From the NCBI GenBank assembly GCA_049658145.1, contig JBASOJ010000074.1, positions 1 through 64,000 of the forward strand: 64,000 nt of DNA, in the 5' to 3' direction. Source of the stretch: UBA6100 sp049658145. GTDB lineage: Bacteria; Actinomycetota; Coriobacteriia; Anaerosomatales; Anaerosomataceae. Below are positions 1 to 8,580 of the stretch, piece by piece. Position numbers and translations under genes: made by a program. Positions within the stretch are counted from its first letter, which is position 1; each line of letters opens with the position of its first letter. The notes under the pieces were generated by a model, which was not told the origin of the DNA, ran no database searches, and was given only the letters and a program-made list of their open reading frames with translations.

Positions 1-2
1 CG

Positions 3-611
3 CGGCCCGCGGAGCTTACCGCTCGCGCTGTGCGCGGACGCACCGTAGGTCTCATCGGTATGGGGCGCATCGCCCGCGGCGTTGTCGAACGGTTGCAGGG
101 CTGGGAGACCGAGATATGCTACTTCGATCCGTACGTGCCGCAGGACAAGGCGCCGGCCGGAGTGAAGAAGGTGGAGCTCGACGAGCTGCTGCGGCACTCC
201 GATTTCGTCAGTGTGCACGTGACGATCACCGGCGAAAGCCGCAATCTGCTCCGCGAGCGCGAGCTACGGCTCATGAAGCCCAGCGCGTATCTCATCAACA
301 CCGCCCGGGGCGCAGCCGTGGACGAGGCGGCCCTGTACCGGGTGCTCAAGGAGCACGCAATCGCTGGCGCGGCCATCGACGCGTTCGTGGAGGAGCCGCT
401 TCCGGCGGACAGCCCGCTGCGCCAGTTCGTCGGGGCCGGCAACGTGATCCTCACGCCGCACATGATCGGGCACACCAAAGACGTCATGGACTCGCTCCCC
501 GCCGCGGCGGTAGAAAACGTCCGCCGGGTGCTGGAGGGCGAGCCGCCTCTATACACCAAGAACCCGGAGGTCATCGAGCGCTGGAAGGAACGTCTCCAGC
601 GGATCGGGTAA
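3..611 (+). CDS. D-isomer-specific 2-hydroxyacid dehydrogenase, 5' end outside the window
   Basis: NAD-dependent oxidoreductase of the D-2-hydroxyacid dehydrogenase family (phosphoglycerate, glycerate and hydroxypyruvate reductase type). The frame is open to the window edge and the visible GTG at 30 sits inside the normal linker before the Rossmann fold, so the gene starts upstream. Visible motifs are the GMGRIA dinucleotide loop (last Gly of GxGxxG replaced by Ala), the NTARG segment carrying the catalytic Arg, the DAFVEEPLP segment with the catalytic Glu, and TPHMIGHT with the general-base His. The C-terminus ends about 60 residues after that His, as in single-domain members, with no ACT domain, so it is probably not a classical long SerA. 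The substrate cannot be told. It converges on ribF. Confidence 0.9.
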   Translation, partial: RPAELTARAVRGRTVGLIGMGRIARGVVERLQGWETEICYFDPYVPQDKAPAGVKKVELDELLRHSDFVSVHVTITGESRNLLRERELRLMKPSAYLINTARGAAVDEAALYRVLKEHAIAGAAIDAFVEEPLPADSPLRQFVGAGNVILTPHMIGHTKDVMDSLPAAAVENVRRVLEGEPPLYTKNPEVIERWKERLQRIG

Positions 612-902
612 CCGCCCAAGAAGGCCGTACGTAACGCACCGCCGTGCGCCGGCGGCTCAAACTCACGTCACGAAGACTCTTGACGTAGCATCCCTGTTGC
701 GCTGAGTCTGGCAGACGTGTGCCAAGGGCTTGTCCTCTCATGCCCGCACGAGCATCAGGGGTCCCACAAGAGCAGCTCCCTCAGGCACGATATCCACCAG
801 GGAAGATCACACGAACCGCACTGTGATCAGCGGTTTCTGGCACTAGGTGTGGCAGAGGATCACAGATGCCGGCCCGTTGCACGAACTCTGTCAATCAACC
901 CC
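612..902. other. Convergent intergenic spacer rich in inverted repeats
   Basis: About 290 bases between two convergent genes. I find no convincing coding region: the open frame beginning at 717 has no recognisable domain and runs antisense into ribF. It holds a GC hairpin at 639-655, an AACCGC/GCGGTT inverted repeat (814-819 and 830-835), and the heptamer GATCACA three times (805-811 and 858-864 direct, 822-828 inverted). It may simply hold the 3' ends of both transcripts. Confidence 0.5.
639..655 (+). terminator. Possible terminator hairpin after the hydroxyacid dehydrogenase
   Basis: CCGCCG (639-644) pairs with CGGCGG (650-655) around a 5-base loop, 28 bases after the stop codon. No T-run follows, so if it acts it would be a tail-less terminator. 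Confidence 0.35.
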
Positions 903-1826
903 TCAGCCGAGCAGCATGCCCGTCCGCGCCACGTCCGCCTGGATGGCGGTGGCGAGCGTCTCGCGATCCTGAAACGCGCGCTGGTCGCGGATGCGCTCTA
1001 CGAACTCCAGCATGATCGGCTGGCCGTAGAGCTCGCCTGCGTAGCCGAGCAGGTGCGCCTCGAGCACACAGGTGGCGTCGGGGAACGTGGGCGGCAGGCC
1101 GACCGAGATCGCCGCCGCGAAGCGTCCCTCCGCCACGGTGGCCCACCCCGCGTAGACGCCATCGGCGGGTAGTGCGAACTCTCGTGGCACGGCGAGGTTG
1201 GCGGTGGGAGTACCGAGCGTCGCGCCGAACCCCTTGCCACGGACGACCTCGCCGTGCAGACGGTGCGGCCGGCCAAGCAGCCGCGCGGCGGCAGTCACGT
1301 CACCCTGCGCGACGAGTGCACGGATGCGCGTGGAGGTCACCGGCGCACCATCGGCATGGACGAGCGGGTGGGTGACCACCTGGAAGCCATGGAGCGAGCC
1401 GAGCGCGCGCAGTGTGTCGGCATCCCCCGACGCGCGCGTGCCGAAGCGGAAGTCGTAGCCCACCACGCACGCGACGGGCTCGGCGGCATCGAGCAGCACG
1501 TCGATGCAGAAATCATCGGGCGACAGCGAGGCGAGCCACTCGTCGAACGGCACGATGAGGATCGCGTCCGGCCCGAGGGCCGAGATGAGACGCACCTTAT
1601 CGGCGAACGAGATGAGCTGCGGAGCGGGATGCGCCGGCGTCACAACCTGGTCGGGATCACGGTCGAACGTGAGCACGCAGGCCGTGCAGCGCCTATCGCG
1701 GGCGATGGCGATCGTGTCTGAGATGAGCTGCTGGTGGCCGATGTGCACTCCGTCGAACACCCCGATGGCGATGACGGCCGGGCCGATCTCATGACGCCCG
1801 GTGCTGTGCGTCATGACCGATGTCAT
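903..1826 (-). CDS. ribF: Bifunctional riboflavin kinase / FAD synthetase
   Basis: Phosphorylates riboflavin to FMN and adenylylates FMN to FAD. The N-terminal nucleotidyltransferase part carries GVFDGVHIGHQ, a GYDFRFG segment and STRIR; the C-terminal kinase part carries the LGTPTANL motif, DGVYAG and the VLEAHLLGY segment with the likely catalytic Glu. Length 307 aa is normal. The frame stays open far upstream, but the ATG at 1826 is chosen because it overlaps the truB stop as ATGA, is preceded by GGGAG, and places the family N-terminus correctly. It is the last gene of the rimP-nusA-infB operon, the same truB-ribF end seen in Bacillota. Confidence 0.95.
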   Translation of the reverse strand: MTSVMTHSTGRHEIGPAVIAIGVFDGVHIGHQQLISDTIAIARDRRCTACVLTFDRDPDQVVTPAHPAPQLISFADKVRLISALGPDAILIVPFDEWLASLSPDDFCIDVLLDAAEPVACVVGYDFRFGTRASGDADTLRALGSLHGFQVVTHPLVHADGAPVTSTRIRALVAQGDVTAAARLLGRPHRLHGEVVRGKGFGATLGTPTANLAVPREFALPADGVYAGWATVAEGRFAAAISVGLPPTFPDATCVLEAHLLGYAGELYGQPIMLEFVERIRDQRAFQDRETLATAIQADVARTGMLLG

Positions 1827-2740
1827 CGGGGCACTCCCGGCGAGAGGACCGTCTCGGGTGCGAGCATGTTCCCGCGACGGCGATACACGCCGAGCAACTC
1901 GTCGGCGGCAACGATGGCCACAGCCTCGTCCTCGGCGATGGCGGCATCTGACGCGGCCACCGAACGGCCGTCGCGGACGTCTTCCAGCGTCACCTCCACG
2001 ACGGGCATTCCCAGGAGCGTGACGGGATCGACGAGATGGTCCTCGAGCAGCCCCTCCTCCGCGGCGGCGACGGCTGCTTCCAGGCTGAGCGCGCCGTCGA
2101 TCGCGGCGGTGCCCGCAAGAGTACGACGGAGGCCGGAGAGATGCGCGAGCGTGCCCGCCGCTTCCCCGATGTCGCGCGCGAGCGAGCGGATGTACGTGCC
2201 CTTCGAGACAGAGAAGGAGACGTCCCACGTGGGGCCCTTTGCGTTGATGCCCCGCAACGAAGCCTCGTAGACCTCGACGGAACGTGGTTCGAGCACGGGG
2301 GTACCCCCCGCACGCGCCACGCGGTGCGCGGACATCCCGCCCCGCTTGATGGCCGAGTAGGCGGGCGGTATCTGGTCCTGCGGCCCCACGAAGCGCGCCA
2401 GCACGTCGCGCGCGAACGTCTCGTCGAGGACCTGCGGCGGCACCGGAGCGGTCTCGGTGACCGTCCCCTCAGCGTCGAGGGTGTCGGTGAGCTTGCCGAA
2501 GGCGATGCGCGCGTCGTAGGACTTGTCGTGGCCCACCAGATAGCGCTCGAGGCGGGTGGCGCGGCCGATGATCACCACGAGCAGCCCCGTGGCCATCGGG
2601 TCGAGCGTGCCCGAATGACCGATGCGGCGCTCCCCCGTTGCCGTGCGGAGGGCCGAGACGACGTCGTGGCTGGTGAGACCGGCTGGTTTGTCGACAAGCA
2701 GGACTCCGGCAAGATCGGTGGCGCCTCGGCGGGGTCTCAT
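1823..2740 (-). CDS. truB: tRNA pseudouridine(55) synthase
   Basis: Makes pseudouridine 55 in the T-loop of tRNAs. The protein opens with the family signature VDKPAGLTSHDVV and has HSGTLDPMATGLL, whose Asp is the catalytic nucleophile, followed by the KSYDARIAFG strand. At 305 aa it includes the C-terminal PUA-like region. It starts inside the nrnA stop (ATGA) and ends inside the ribF start, so translation of nrnA, truB and ribF is probably coupled. Confidence 0.96.
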   Translation of the reverse strand: MRPRRGATDLAGVLLVDKPAGLTSHDVVSALRTATGERRIGHSGTLDPMATGLLVVIIGRATRLERYLVGHDKSYDARIAFGKLTDTLDAEGTVTETAPVPPQVLDETFARDVLARFVGPQDQIPPAYSAIKRGGMSAHRVARAGGTPVLEPRSVEVYEASLRGINAKGPTWDVSFSVSKGTYIRSLARDIGEAAGTLAHLSGLRRTLAGTAAIDGALSLEAAVAAAEEGLLEDHLVDPVTLLGMPVVEVTLEDVRDGRSVAASDAAIAEDEAVAIVAADELLGVYRRRGNMLAPETVLSPGVPR

Positions 2741-3708
2741 CGTTGCGCGCCAGGAAGAAGCGGCAGCAGCCGTGCGAGGAGGTCGTCCAGCGTGCCCTCA
2801 CTCGTGCAGCCCGCGGCGGCGCGGTGCCCGCCACCGCCCAGCGTGCGCGCCACGGCTCCCACATCGGTGCCGGACTTCGCCCGCAGGCTGCAGCGGACCG
2901 TGGAGGCGTTCACCTTGGCGAGGAAGACCACATCCACGCCGCCGAGCGCACGCACGAAGTCGATGAGGTTCTCCGCCTCCTCGGGCCGTGCGCCGGTCTC
3001 GGTGAAGTCGCTCTCCCCGATCCACGAGTAGGCGACGCGTCCACCATTGACGAGCTTCACGCGCTCAAGGGTGCGACCGACGAGCTGCTGGGCGCCGGCC
3101 GAGCGGTTCTCGTACACCGCGGTGTAGATCTCGTGCGGGTGGGCGCCGGCGTCCACCATGTCCGCCGCGATCCGCAGCGTGTCAGGGCTGGTGTTCGAGT
3201 AGCTGAAGCGGCCGGTGTCGGTGAGGACCGCCGTGTAGAGGCAGGTCGCCACGTTCACGTCGGGGATGACGCCGAGGTGCGGCAGCAGCCGCCAGACGAG
3301 CACGCCGGTGGCGGCTGCCGCGCTGTCGATGATGTTCTCCGAACCCTCAGCAGCGGCGTCCGGATGGTGGTCGATCGTGAGCAGGGTATCCGCCGCACGC
3401 GCAAGATCGGCCGCGACGCCAAGCCTGCGCAGGTCGGGACTGTCGAGCGCGATGAACACGTACGGCGCATCAACCGGCTGCGGGGGGGAGAACCGCTCCG
3501 ACCCGGGCAGGAACGCGTAGGTGGACGGACACTCATCGCCCGAGCCGAGGACCACGCTGTTGCTCACACCGAGCAGGTCGAGCGCGAATGCGAGGCCAAG
3601 TGACGAGCCGATGGCATCTCCGTCAGGGTCGACGTGCGAGCCGATGACCACGTGCCTCGCGGTGCGCAGTGACGAGGCGATGGCTGCGAAGGAGTCTTCG
3701 TCGGCCAT
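2737..3708 (-). CDS. nrnA: DHH-family nanoRNase / pAp phosphatase
   Basis: Manganese-dependent phosphoesterase of the NrnA family, expected to degrade 2-5 nt RNAs and 3'-phosphoadenosine 5'-phosphate. Visible are the SHVDPDGDAIGS metal motif, VFIALDSPD, the defining DHH at LLTIDHHPD, DTGRFSYSNTSPD, and the C-terminal DHHA1 substrate motif GGGGHRAAAG. Length 323 aa fits. It lies between rbfA and truB, a frequent position in Bacillota and Actinomycetota. It has no strong ribosome-binding site but begins 4 bases after rbfA. The activity is assigned from the family only. Confidence 0.9.
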   Translation of the reverse strand: MADEDSFAAIASSLRTARHVVIGSHVDPDGDAIGSSLGLAFALDLLGVSNSVVLGSGDECPSTYAFLPGSERFSPPQPVDAPYVFIALDSPDLRRLGVAADLARAADTLLTIDHHPDAAAEGSENIIDSAAAATGVLVWRLLPHLGVIPDVNVATCLYTAVLTDTGRFSYSNTSPDTLRIAADMVDAGAHPHEIYTAVYENRSAGAQQLVGRTLERVKLVNGGRVAYSWIGESDFTETGARPEEAENLIDFVRALGGVDVVFLAKVNASTVRCSLRAKSGTDVGAVARTLGGGGHRAAAGCTSEGTLDDLLARLLPLLPGAQR

Positions 3709-3712
3709 AGGG

Positions 3713-4075
3713 TTAGTCGTCGCCCGCCATGCTCGGGGGCACGTTCTTGAGCGCCTCGTAGATACGCATGCCCTGGTCCACCGAGGTGTCCAGGTGGTAG
3801 CGCAGTTCGGGCGTGATACGGAGCTTCACGCGGCGGGCAAGGCCGGAGCGGATCCGGCCGTCGGCCGAGCGAAGGCCCTCCAGGAGCTCGTCGTAGCGCT
3901 CCTGGTCGCCGTGCGTCGTCACGTACACGTCGGCCACGCCGAGATCGGAGGCGACCTGGACGGATGTGATGGTCACAAAGTCGAGGCGCGGATCGGCGAC
4001 GTCCTCGCGCAGTACCTCGGCGAGGGCCTCTCTGACAGCCTCCCCCAGCTTGCGGGTTCGCGGCGTGCTCTTCAT
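3713..4075 (-). CDS. rbfA: 30S ribosome-binding factor A
   Basis: Small KH-like protein (120 aa) needed for late maturation of the 16S rRNA 5' end and cold-tolerant 30S assembly. The N-terminal helix with REALAEVLREDVADPRL followed by DFVTITSVQVASDLGVADVY matches the family pattern. It sits directly after infB (3 bases apart) and before nrnA, the usual infB-rbfA-truB arrangement. Confidence 0.94.
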   Translation of the reverse strand: MKSTPRTRKLGEAVREALAEVLREDVADPRLDFVTITSVQVASDLGVADVYVTTHGDQERYDELLEGLRSADGRIRSGLARRVKLRITPELRYHLDTSVDQGMRIYEALKNVPPSMAGDD

Positions 4076-4078
4076 GGG

Positions 4079-6520
4079 TTACTCCTCGCGAGCGACCTCG
4101 ACGGTCTTGTACGACTCGATGACGTCGCCCACCTTGATGTCCTGGAAGTTCTCGATTCCGATACCGCACTCGTAGCCCTGCTTGACGCTCTTGACGTCGT
4201 CTTTGAAGCGGCGCAGCGAGTGGAGCTTGCCATCGTGGATGATCGTGCCGTCGCGGACGATGCGAATCTGGTCGTCGCGCGAGATCTCGCCCTCCTGCAC
4301 GAAGCAGCCGGCGATCGTGCCGAGCTTCGGCACCTTGAACAGGTCGCGGACCTCCACGTGTGCCGTCTCGCGCTCCTCGATGGTGGGAGCGAGCATACCC
4401 ACGCGGGCAGCGTTGATCTCCTCGAGGGCCTGGTAGATCACGCGGTACATCCGCATATCCACCTTCTCCTTCTCGGCGAGAAGGCGTGCCTCGGGCAACG
4501 GACGCACATTGAAGCCGATGATGATCGCGTCGGACGCGGTGGCGAGCATGACGTCGCTCTCGGTGATACCGCCCACGCCCGAGTGGATGACGTTGATGTG
4601 CACCTCGTCCTGGTCCATCTTGTCGAGTGCGTCTTTAAGGGCTTCGATCGACCCCTGGACGTCGGCCTTGACCACCAGGTTGAGGTCCTTGATGTCGCCC
4701 CGCTGGATGCGGGAGAACAGGTCGTCGAGGGTGACGGGGCTCTTGCGCTCGTGAGCGATAAGGCGCTGCTTGAGTGAACGCTCCTCGGCGAGGTTGCGCG
4801 CATCGCGCTCATCGGCGAACACGCGGAACTCGTCACCAGCCGACGGCACGCTCGAGAGCCCCTGGACCTCCACCGGGTCGGCGGGTCCTGCGGTATCGAC
4901 GGTCTCGCCCAGCGGATTGACGAGTGCACGTACGCGCCCGTGGCTCGTGCCGGCGACGATCGCATCCCCCACCTTGAGCGTCCCGCGCTGTACCAGCACC
5001 GTAGCGACCGGGCCTCTGCCCTTGTCGAGGTTCGCCTCGATGACCACGCCGCTGGCGAACGTGTCGGGGTTGGCCTTGAGCTCGAGCACCTCTGCCTGCA
5101 GCAGCACCATCTCGAGAAGGTCCTCGATGGCGATACGCTTCTTGGCCGAGACGTTGACGAAGATGTTGTTGCCGCCCCACTCCTCGGGCACGATCTCGTG
5201 CTCGGTGAGCATCTGCTTGACCTGCTCGGGATTCGCGCCGTCCTTGTCGATCTTGTTCACGGCGACGATGATCGGCACGCCGGCGGCCTTGGCGTGGTGG
5301 ATGGCCTCGACGGTCTGCGGCATCACGCCATCATCGGCGGCCACCACGAGGATGACGATGTCGGTGATGTTCGCGCCGCGGGCACGCATGGCGGTGAACG
5401 CCTCGTGACCCGGGGTGTCGATGAAGGTTATCTGCTTGCCGTTGCGCTCCACGACCGACGCACCGATGTGCTGCGTGATGCCGCCGGCCTCGGTGGCTAC
5501 GACGCCCGTCTCGCGGATGGCGTCGAGCAGTGACGTCTTGCCGTGGTCCACGTGGCCCATGACGGTGACGACCGGCGGACGCGCCTTGAGGTCCTCTTCC
5601 TTGTCCTCGAAGACGAAGCCCTCCTCGGCCGGGGAGACGACGTTCACTTCGACGCCGAGGTCCTCGGCGAGGATCTCCATGGCATCGCGGCTCATGGGCT
5701 GGTTCACGGTGTGCATGTCGCCGAGCATCATGAGACGCTTGATGACCTCACCGGGCGTGACGCCAGCGGCATCGGCGAACTCCGCGACCGTGGAGTTCTG
5801 CACGAGCGTGATGACCGTGCTGGCCACCTGCGGCTTCTCGTCGGCGACGATGTGCGCATGCGTCGCGGCTTCGCGCCTGCCCGACGGCTTCTTGGTCTTC
5901 TTCTTGCGCTTGTCCGAGTCGCTCTGCACCATCTTCGCAGCCTCGGTGATGAGGTTCGTGGGGGCAGCGGCGACAGCCGGTTGGGCCGCCTCGGCGTCCT
6001 TGGCCATCTGGCGGTAGCGGTCGGCCTCGGCGGCCTCCTCCTTTGCCGCCTGCTCGGCCAGGAGTGCACGCTCCTCAGCGGCACGCTGCTCGGCCTCCTT
6101 GCGGACGGCCTCCTCGGCCTCGCGCTTGGCGTGCTCCTCCGCCTCACGGAGTCGCTGCTCCTCTTCGGCCTTGGCGCGCGCCACCTCTTCGGCCTTCTGT
6201 GCGGCGTCTTCCTCTGCCTTGCGGGCCGACTCCTCGGCGATACGTGCAGCCTCGGCGGCCTCGCGCTCGGCGCGTTCGGCAGCCTCGGCGGCGGCACGGG
6301 TCTCCTCCTCGCGGCGGCGCTCCTCCTCGAGCTCGGCCTGCTTGACCTCGATGACGTCGTGCAGATCCTTGCGGATCTTGTCGACGTACGCCTCGACGAG
6401 CGTGGAGGCGTGGTTGCGGGCCGGGATCTTGAGTCGGTTCAGGTGGTCGAGGAGCTCCTTCGAGCTCATCCCGAACTCCTTGGCCAGTTCATGTACGCGC
6501 ATAGCGGGCATCAGCGTCAC
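4079..6520 (-). CDS. infB: Translation initiation factor IF-2
   Basis: GTPase that brings initiator fMet-tRNA to the 30S subunit and promotes subunit joining. The order is an N-terminal IF2_N helical motif (MRVHELAKEFGM), a coiled-coil stretch rich in Ala, Glu and Arg (about residues 60-180), the G domain with GHVDHGKTS, DTPGHEAF and NKID, then beta-barrel, EF-G-like and C-terminal tRNA-binding domains. At 813 aa it is full length. The GTG at 6520 forms a GTGA overlap with the ylxR stop; the ATG 18 bases further in would also give a normal N-terminus. Confidence 0.96.
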   Translation of the reverse strand: MTLMPAMRVHELAKEFGMSSKELLDHLNRLKIPARNHASTLVEAYVDKIRKDLHDVIEVKQAELEEERRREEETRAAAEAAERAEREAAEAARIAEESARKAEEDAAQKAEEVARAKAEEEQRLREAEEHAKREAEEAVRKEAEQRAAEERALLAEQAAKEEAAEADRYRQMAKDAEAAQPAVAAAPTNLITEAAKMVQSDSDKRKKKTKKPSGRREAATHAHIVADEKPQVASTVITLVQNSTVAEFADAAGVTPGEVIKRLMMLGDMHTVNQPMSRDAMEILAEDLGVEVNVVSPAEEGFVFEDKEEDLKARPPVVTVMGHVDHGKTSLLDAIRETGVVATEAGGITQHIGASVVERNGKQITFIDTPGHEAFTAMRARGANITDIVILVVAADDGVMPQTVEAIHHAKAAGVPIIVAVNKIDKDGANPEQVKQMLTEHEIVPEEWGGNNIFVNVSAKKRIAIEDLLEMVLLQAEVLELKANPDTFASGVVIEANLDKGRGPVATVLVQRGTLKVGDAIVAGTSHGRVRALVNPLGETVDTAGPADPVEVQGLSSVPSAGDEFRVFADERDARNLAEERSLKQRLIAHERKSPVTLDDLFSRIQRGDIKDLNLVVKADVQGSIEALKDALDKMDQDEVHINVIHSGVGGITESDVMLATASDAIIIGFNVRPLPEARLLAEKEKVDMRMYRVIYQALEEINAARVGMLAPTIEERETAHVEVRDLFKVPKLGTIAGCFVQEGEISRDDQIRIVRDGTIIHDGKLHSLRRFKDDVKSVKQGYECGIGIENFQDIKVGDVIESYKTVEVAREE

Positions 6521-6822
6521 CGTCCAGATCGAGAGTCGGCCGCTCCGCGGATCCGGAGCGCCTCCTCGAATTCGTTCCTCAACCGTTCCACATCTTCTTC
6601 TGAAAGACTCGCGCGGAGCGCGGGAGCGAGCCTTCTCTTGCTTACTGCGGCCTCGAAGCAGGCCTGGTTCGCGCAGACCGACGCGCCCCGTCCGGCGGCC
6701 TTCGCGGTGAGGTCCACGTGGGTCTCACCGTCGGCATCCCGTACGAATCGGACGAGTTCGCGCTTGTCGGCCTCTCGCCGGCACGCGACACACGTCCTCG
6801 TTGGCGTCTTGCGAGCAGCCAT
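6517..6822 (-). CDS. ylxR: YlxR family (DUF448) RNA-binding protein
   Basis: Short basic protein of the YlxR family, conserved between nusA and infB and proposed to bind nucleic acid or the RNase P RNA. The hallmark TRTCVACRR and the later GRGASVCANQACFEAA are visible. The ATG at 6822 (101 aa) is preferred because it gives the usual MAARKTPTRTC start and follows the nusA stop; an upstream start at 6855 would overlap nusA by 29 bases. An AAGGAGGG lies about 14 bases upstream, rather far. Confidence 0.9.
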   Translation of the reverse strand: MAARKTPTRTCVACRREADKRELVRFVRDADGETHVDLTAKAAGRGASVCANQACFEAAVSKRRLAPALRASLSEEDVERLRNEFEEALRIRGAADSRSGR

Positions 6823-6826
6823 ACGC

Positions 6827-7963
6827 CTAGTTCGCGCCCTCCTTCTCGTGGACACCGCAGAAGCGGCTGCCCGGACGCGCCTGATTGCGGCATCGGATGC
6901 CGGAGCTGGTCACCGCGGTGCAACGTCCGTCGCCATCGTCGGCGGCAGCCGTTGCGCCATCCCCGACCGGTGAGATACCCGCCGAGGCCGCCTGCACCTG
7001 GTTCTTGATGTCGATCCTCCAGCCGGTGAGCTTGGCCGCGAGACGGGCGTTCTGGCCCTCCTTGCCGATAGCCAGCGACAACTGGTCATCGGGGACGATG
7101 ACCGTGGCGGTGTGGTCATCCTCGCTCACGATCACGCGGGCTACCTTGGCCGGCGAGAGCGCGTTGCCGACGAACGTGGCCGGGTCGTCGTTCCACGGCA
7201 CCACGTCGATGCGCTCGCCGCGGAGCTCGGCCACGACCATGCGGACGCGGCTGCCCTTCGGCCCGACACACGCGCCCACCGGGTCGAGACCCGGCTCGCG
7301 GGACGAGACAGCCACCTTCGAGCGCAGCCCGGGCTCACGCGCGACGCTCTTGATCTCGACGATGCCGTCGTAGATCTCGGGCACCTCGAGCTCGAAGAGG
7401 CGCTTGAGCAGGTTCGGGTGCGTGCGCGACACGACGATCGATGGCTCATTGGAGGTCTTGCGCACATCGATGATGAGGGCCTTGAGGCGCTGGTTGTGCT
7501 CGTAGCGCTCATTGCCAGGCTGCTCGGCCGAGGGTAGGAGCGCCTCCACACCCTCGCGGATCTTCACGAGCGTGTAGCGCGAGTCGGACTGCTGCACAGT
7601 GCCCGTGATGCTGTCACCGATGCGGTCCGCATACTCCTCGAAGATCTGCTCACGCTCGGCCTCGCGGATCGACTGCGTGATCACCTGCTTGGCAGCCGTG
7701 GCGGCGTAGCGGGAGATGTCCGACGGCGTGACGTCACGCGCCTCGACGATCGGCTCCTCTTCGGTGCCGCCGACGGGCACGAGCTCGTAGACGTAGATGC
7801 GGCCGCTCTCGCGGTCGATCTTCACCGAGCAGTCGTTCTCAGTGTCCAGGATGCGCTTGTAGGTGATCGCGAGCTGCTCCTCGAGGCGCTCGAGCATGGT
7901 CGTCTCGTCGATGTTCTTCTCACGAGCGAGTTCCTTGAGGGCTTCCATCAGTTCGGAGCTCAT
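6827..7963 (-). CDS. nusA: Transcription termination/antitermination factor NusA with a Cys3-His tail
   Basis: Binds RNA polymerase and nascent RNA to control pausing and termination. An N-terminal RNAP-binding domain (from MSSELMEALKELAREK), an S1 domain and two KH domains can be followed, including the PGLRSKVAV and GPKGSRVRMVV segments, and the IGKEGQNARLAAKLTG KH motif. The ATG at 7963 overlaps the rimP stop (ATGA). After the last KH domain comes a linker and an unusual tail with Cys348, Cys358, Cys369 and His372, spaced like a small zinc knuckle. This tail is not part of textbook NusA; no AR repeats as in E. coli are seen. Confidence 0.96.
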   Translation of the reverse strand: MSSELMEALKELAREKNIDETTMLERLEEQLAITYKRILDTENDCSVKIDRESGRIYVYELVPVGGTEEEPIVEARDVTPSDISRYAATAAKQVITQSIREAEREQIFEEYADRIGDSITGTVQQSDSRYTLVKIREGVEALLPSAEQPGNERYEHNQRLKALIIDVRKTSNEPSIVVSRTHPNLLKRLFELEVPEIYDGIVEIKSVAREPGLRSKVAVSSREPGLDPVGACVGPKGSRVRMVVAELRGERIDVVPWNDDPATFVGNALSPAKVARVIVSEDDHTATVIVPDDQLSLAIGKEGQNARLAAKLTGWRIDIKNQVQAASAGISPVGDGATAAADDGDGRCTAVTSSGIRCRNQARPGSRFCGVHEKEGAN

Positions 7964-8448
7964 GTGAGTTTCCCGTCCCTTTCGTTGGCCGAATCGAAGT
8001 CGACCTTCAAGCGTGCGCGCTCGATCACGTCGAACGCTACGCGATGTTCCTTCCCGTCCGCCTCGATCACGACATCGTCGCCGTCGAGTGCCACGAGGCG
8101 GCCTGTCATCTTCGACCGGCCGTCGAGAGCCTGTGTGAGCTGGACGCTCACCTGCTCGCCCGCAAAACGGACGAAGTCCCGCCGCTTCCTGAGCACGCGC
8201 TCGATACCGGGCGACGAGACCTCGAGCGTGTACGGTCCGCTCAGCCGGGTCAGCCCATCGAGGGCGTCGGAGACCCACTCGTTGGCCTCGGCGATGGCGT
8301 CGATGTCGATGCCGCCCTCACAGTCGAGGTACACGCGGACGGTCTGGTGCTTGTGGCCGCCCATGACCTCGACAGTGACCAGATCGAGCCCATGGTCCAC
8401 GGCAAGAGGCTCGAGCAGCGCGATCAGTTCATCAACGAGTGAAGCCAT
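7960..8448 (-). CDS. rimP: Ribosome maturation factor RimP
   Basis: Helps S12 and partner proteins join the 30S subunit. The protein starts MASLVDELIALLEPL and contains VRVYLDCEGGIDIDAI and YTLEVSSPGIERVL, both typical of RimP; 162 aa is normal. The ATG at 8448 is chosen because a strong GGAGG lies just upstream (about 8 bases) and the longer frame would run through the leader. It is the first gene of the nusA-infB operon and follows a clear promoter and a hairpin leader. Confidence 0.95.
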   Translation of the reverse strand: MASLVDELIALLEPLAVDHGLDLVTVEVMGGHKHQTVRVYLDCEGGIDIDAIAEANEWVSDALDGLTRLSGPYTLEVSSPGIERVLRKRRDFVRFAGEQVSVQLTQALDGRSKMTGRLVALDGDDVVIEADGKEHRVAFDVIERARLKVDFDSANERDGKLT

Positions 8449-8464
8449 GCCCGGACCTCCTTCC

Positions 8465-8496
8465 AGAACAAAAGAAGCGGGGGTAAGCCCACTTCT
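8465..8496 (-). terminator. Leader hairpin with T-rich tail before rimP (possible attenuator)
   Basis: On the minus strand AGAAGTGGG (8496-8488) pairs with CCCGCTTCT (8481-8473) with one G-U pair and a 6-base loop, and is followed at once by TTTGTTC. This is the form of an intrinsic terminator, but it lies between the promoter and the rimP start, about 25 bases before the ATG, so it would act as an attenuator of the rimP-nusA-infB operon. Confidence 0.55.
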
Positions 8497-8523
8497 CGCA
8501 CGGGACATGTGTCGTTCGGAGGG

Positions 8524-8551
8524 ATTGTAGCACAGGGCCCGAACGGGTCAA
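8524..8551 (-). promoter_or_regulatory. Promoter of the rimP-nusA-infB operon
   Basis: Minus-strand TTGACC (8551-8546) and TACAAT (8529-8524) are separated by 16 bases, close to the housekeeping sigma consensus. The transcript would start near 8517 and have a leader of about 70 bases containing the hairpin at 8473-8496. Confidence 0.75.
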
Positions 8552-8580
8552 AGACGGCGCCGGGCGGGAAACCGGTCGTA

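Noticed and set aside
805..828. CRP-type operator
   Set aside because: The half-sites face outward with a 10-base gap, unlike the CRP palindrome, and no promoter is next to it.
717..1172. Open frame starting in the left spacer
   Set aside because: Composition (His, Arg and Ser rich) and lack of any family pattern; most of it is antisense to ribF.
1827..2228. Upstream extension of the ribF frame
   Set aside because: It would cover truB entirely; the ATG at 1826 has an SD and an ATGA overlap.
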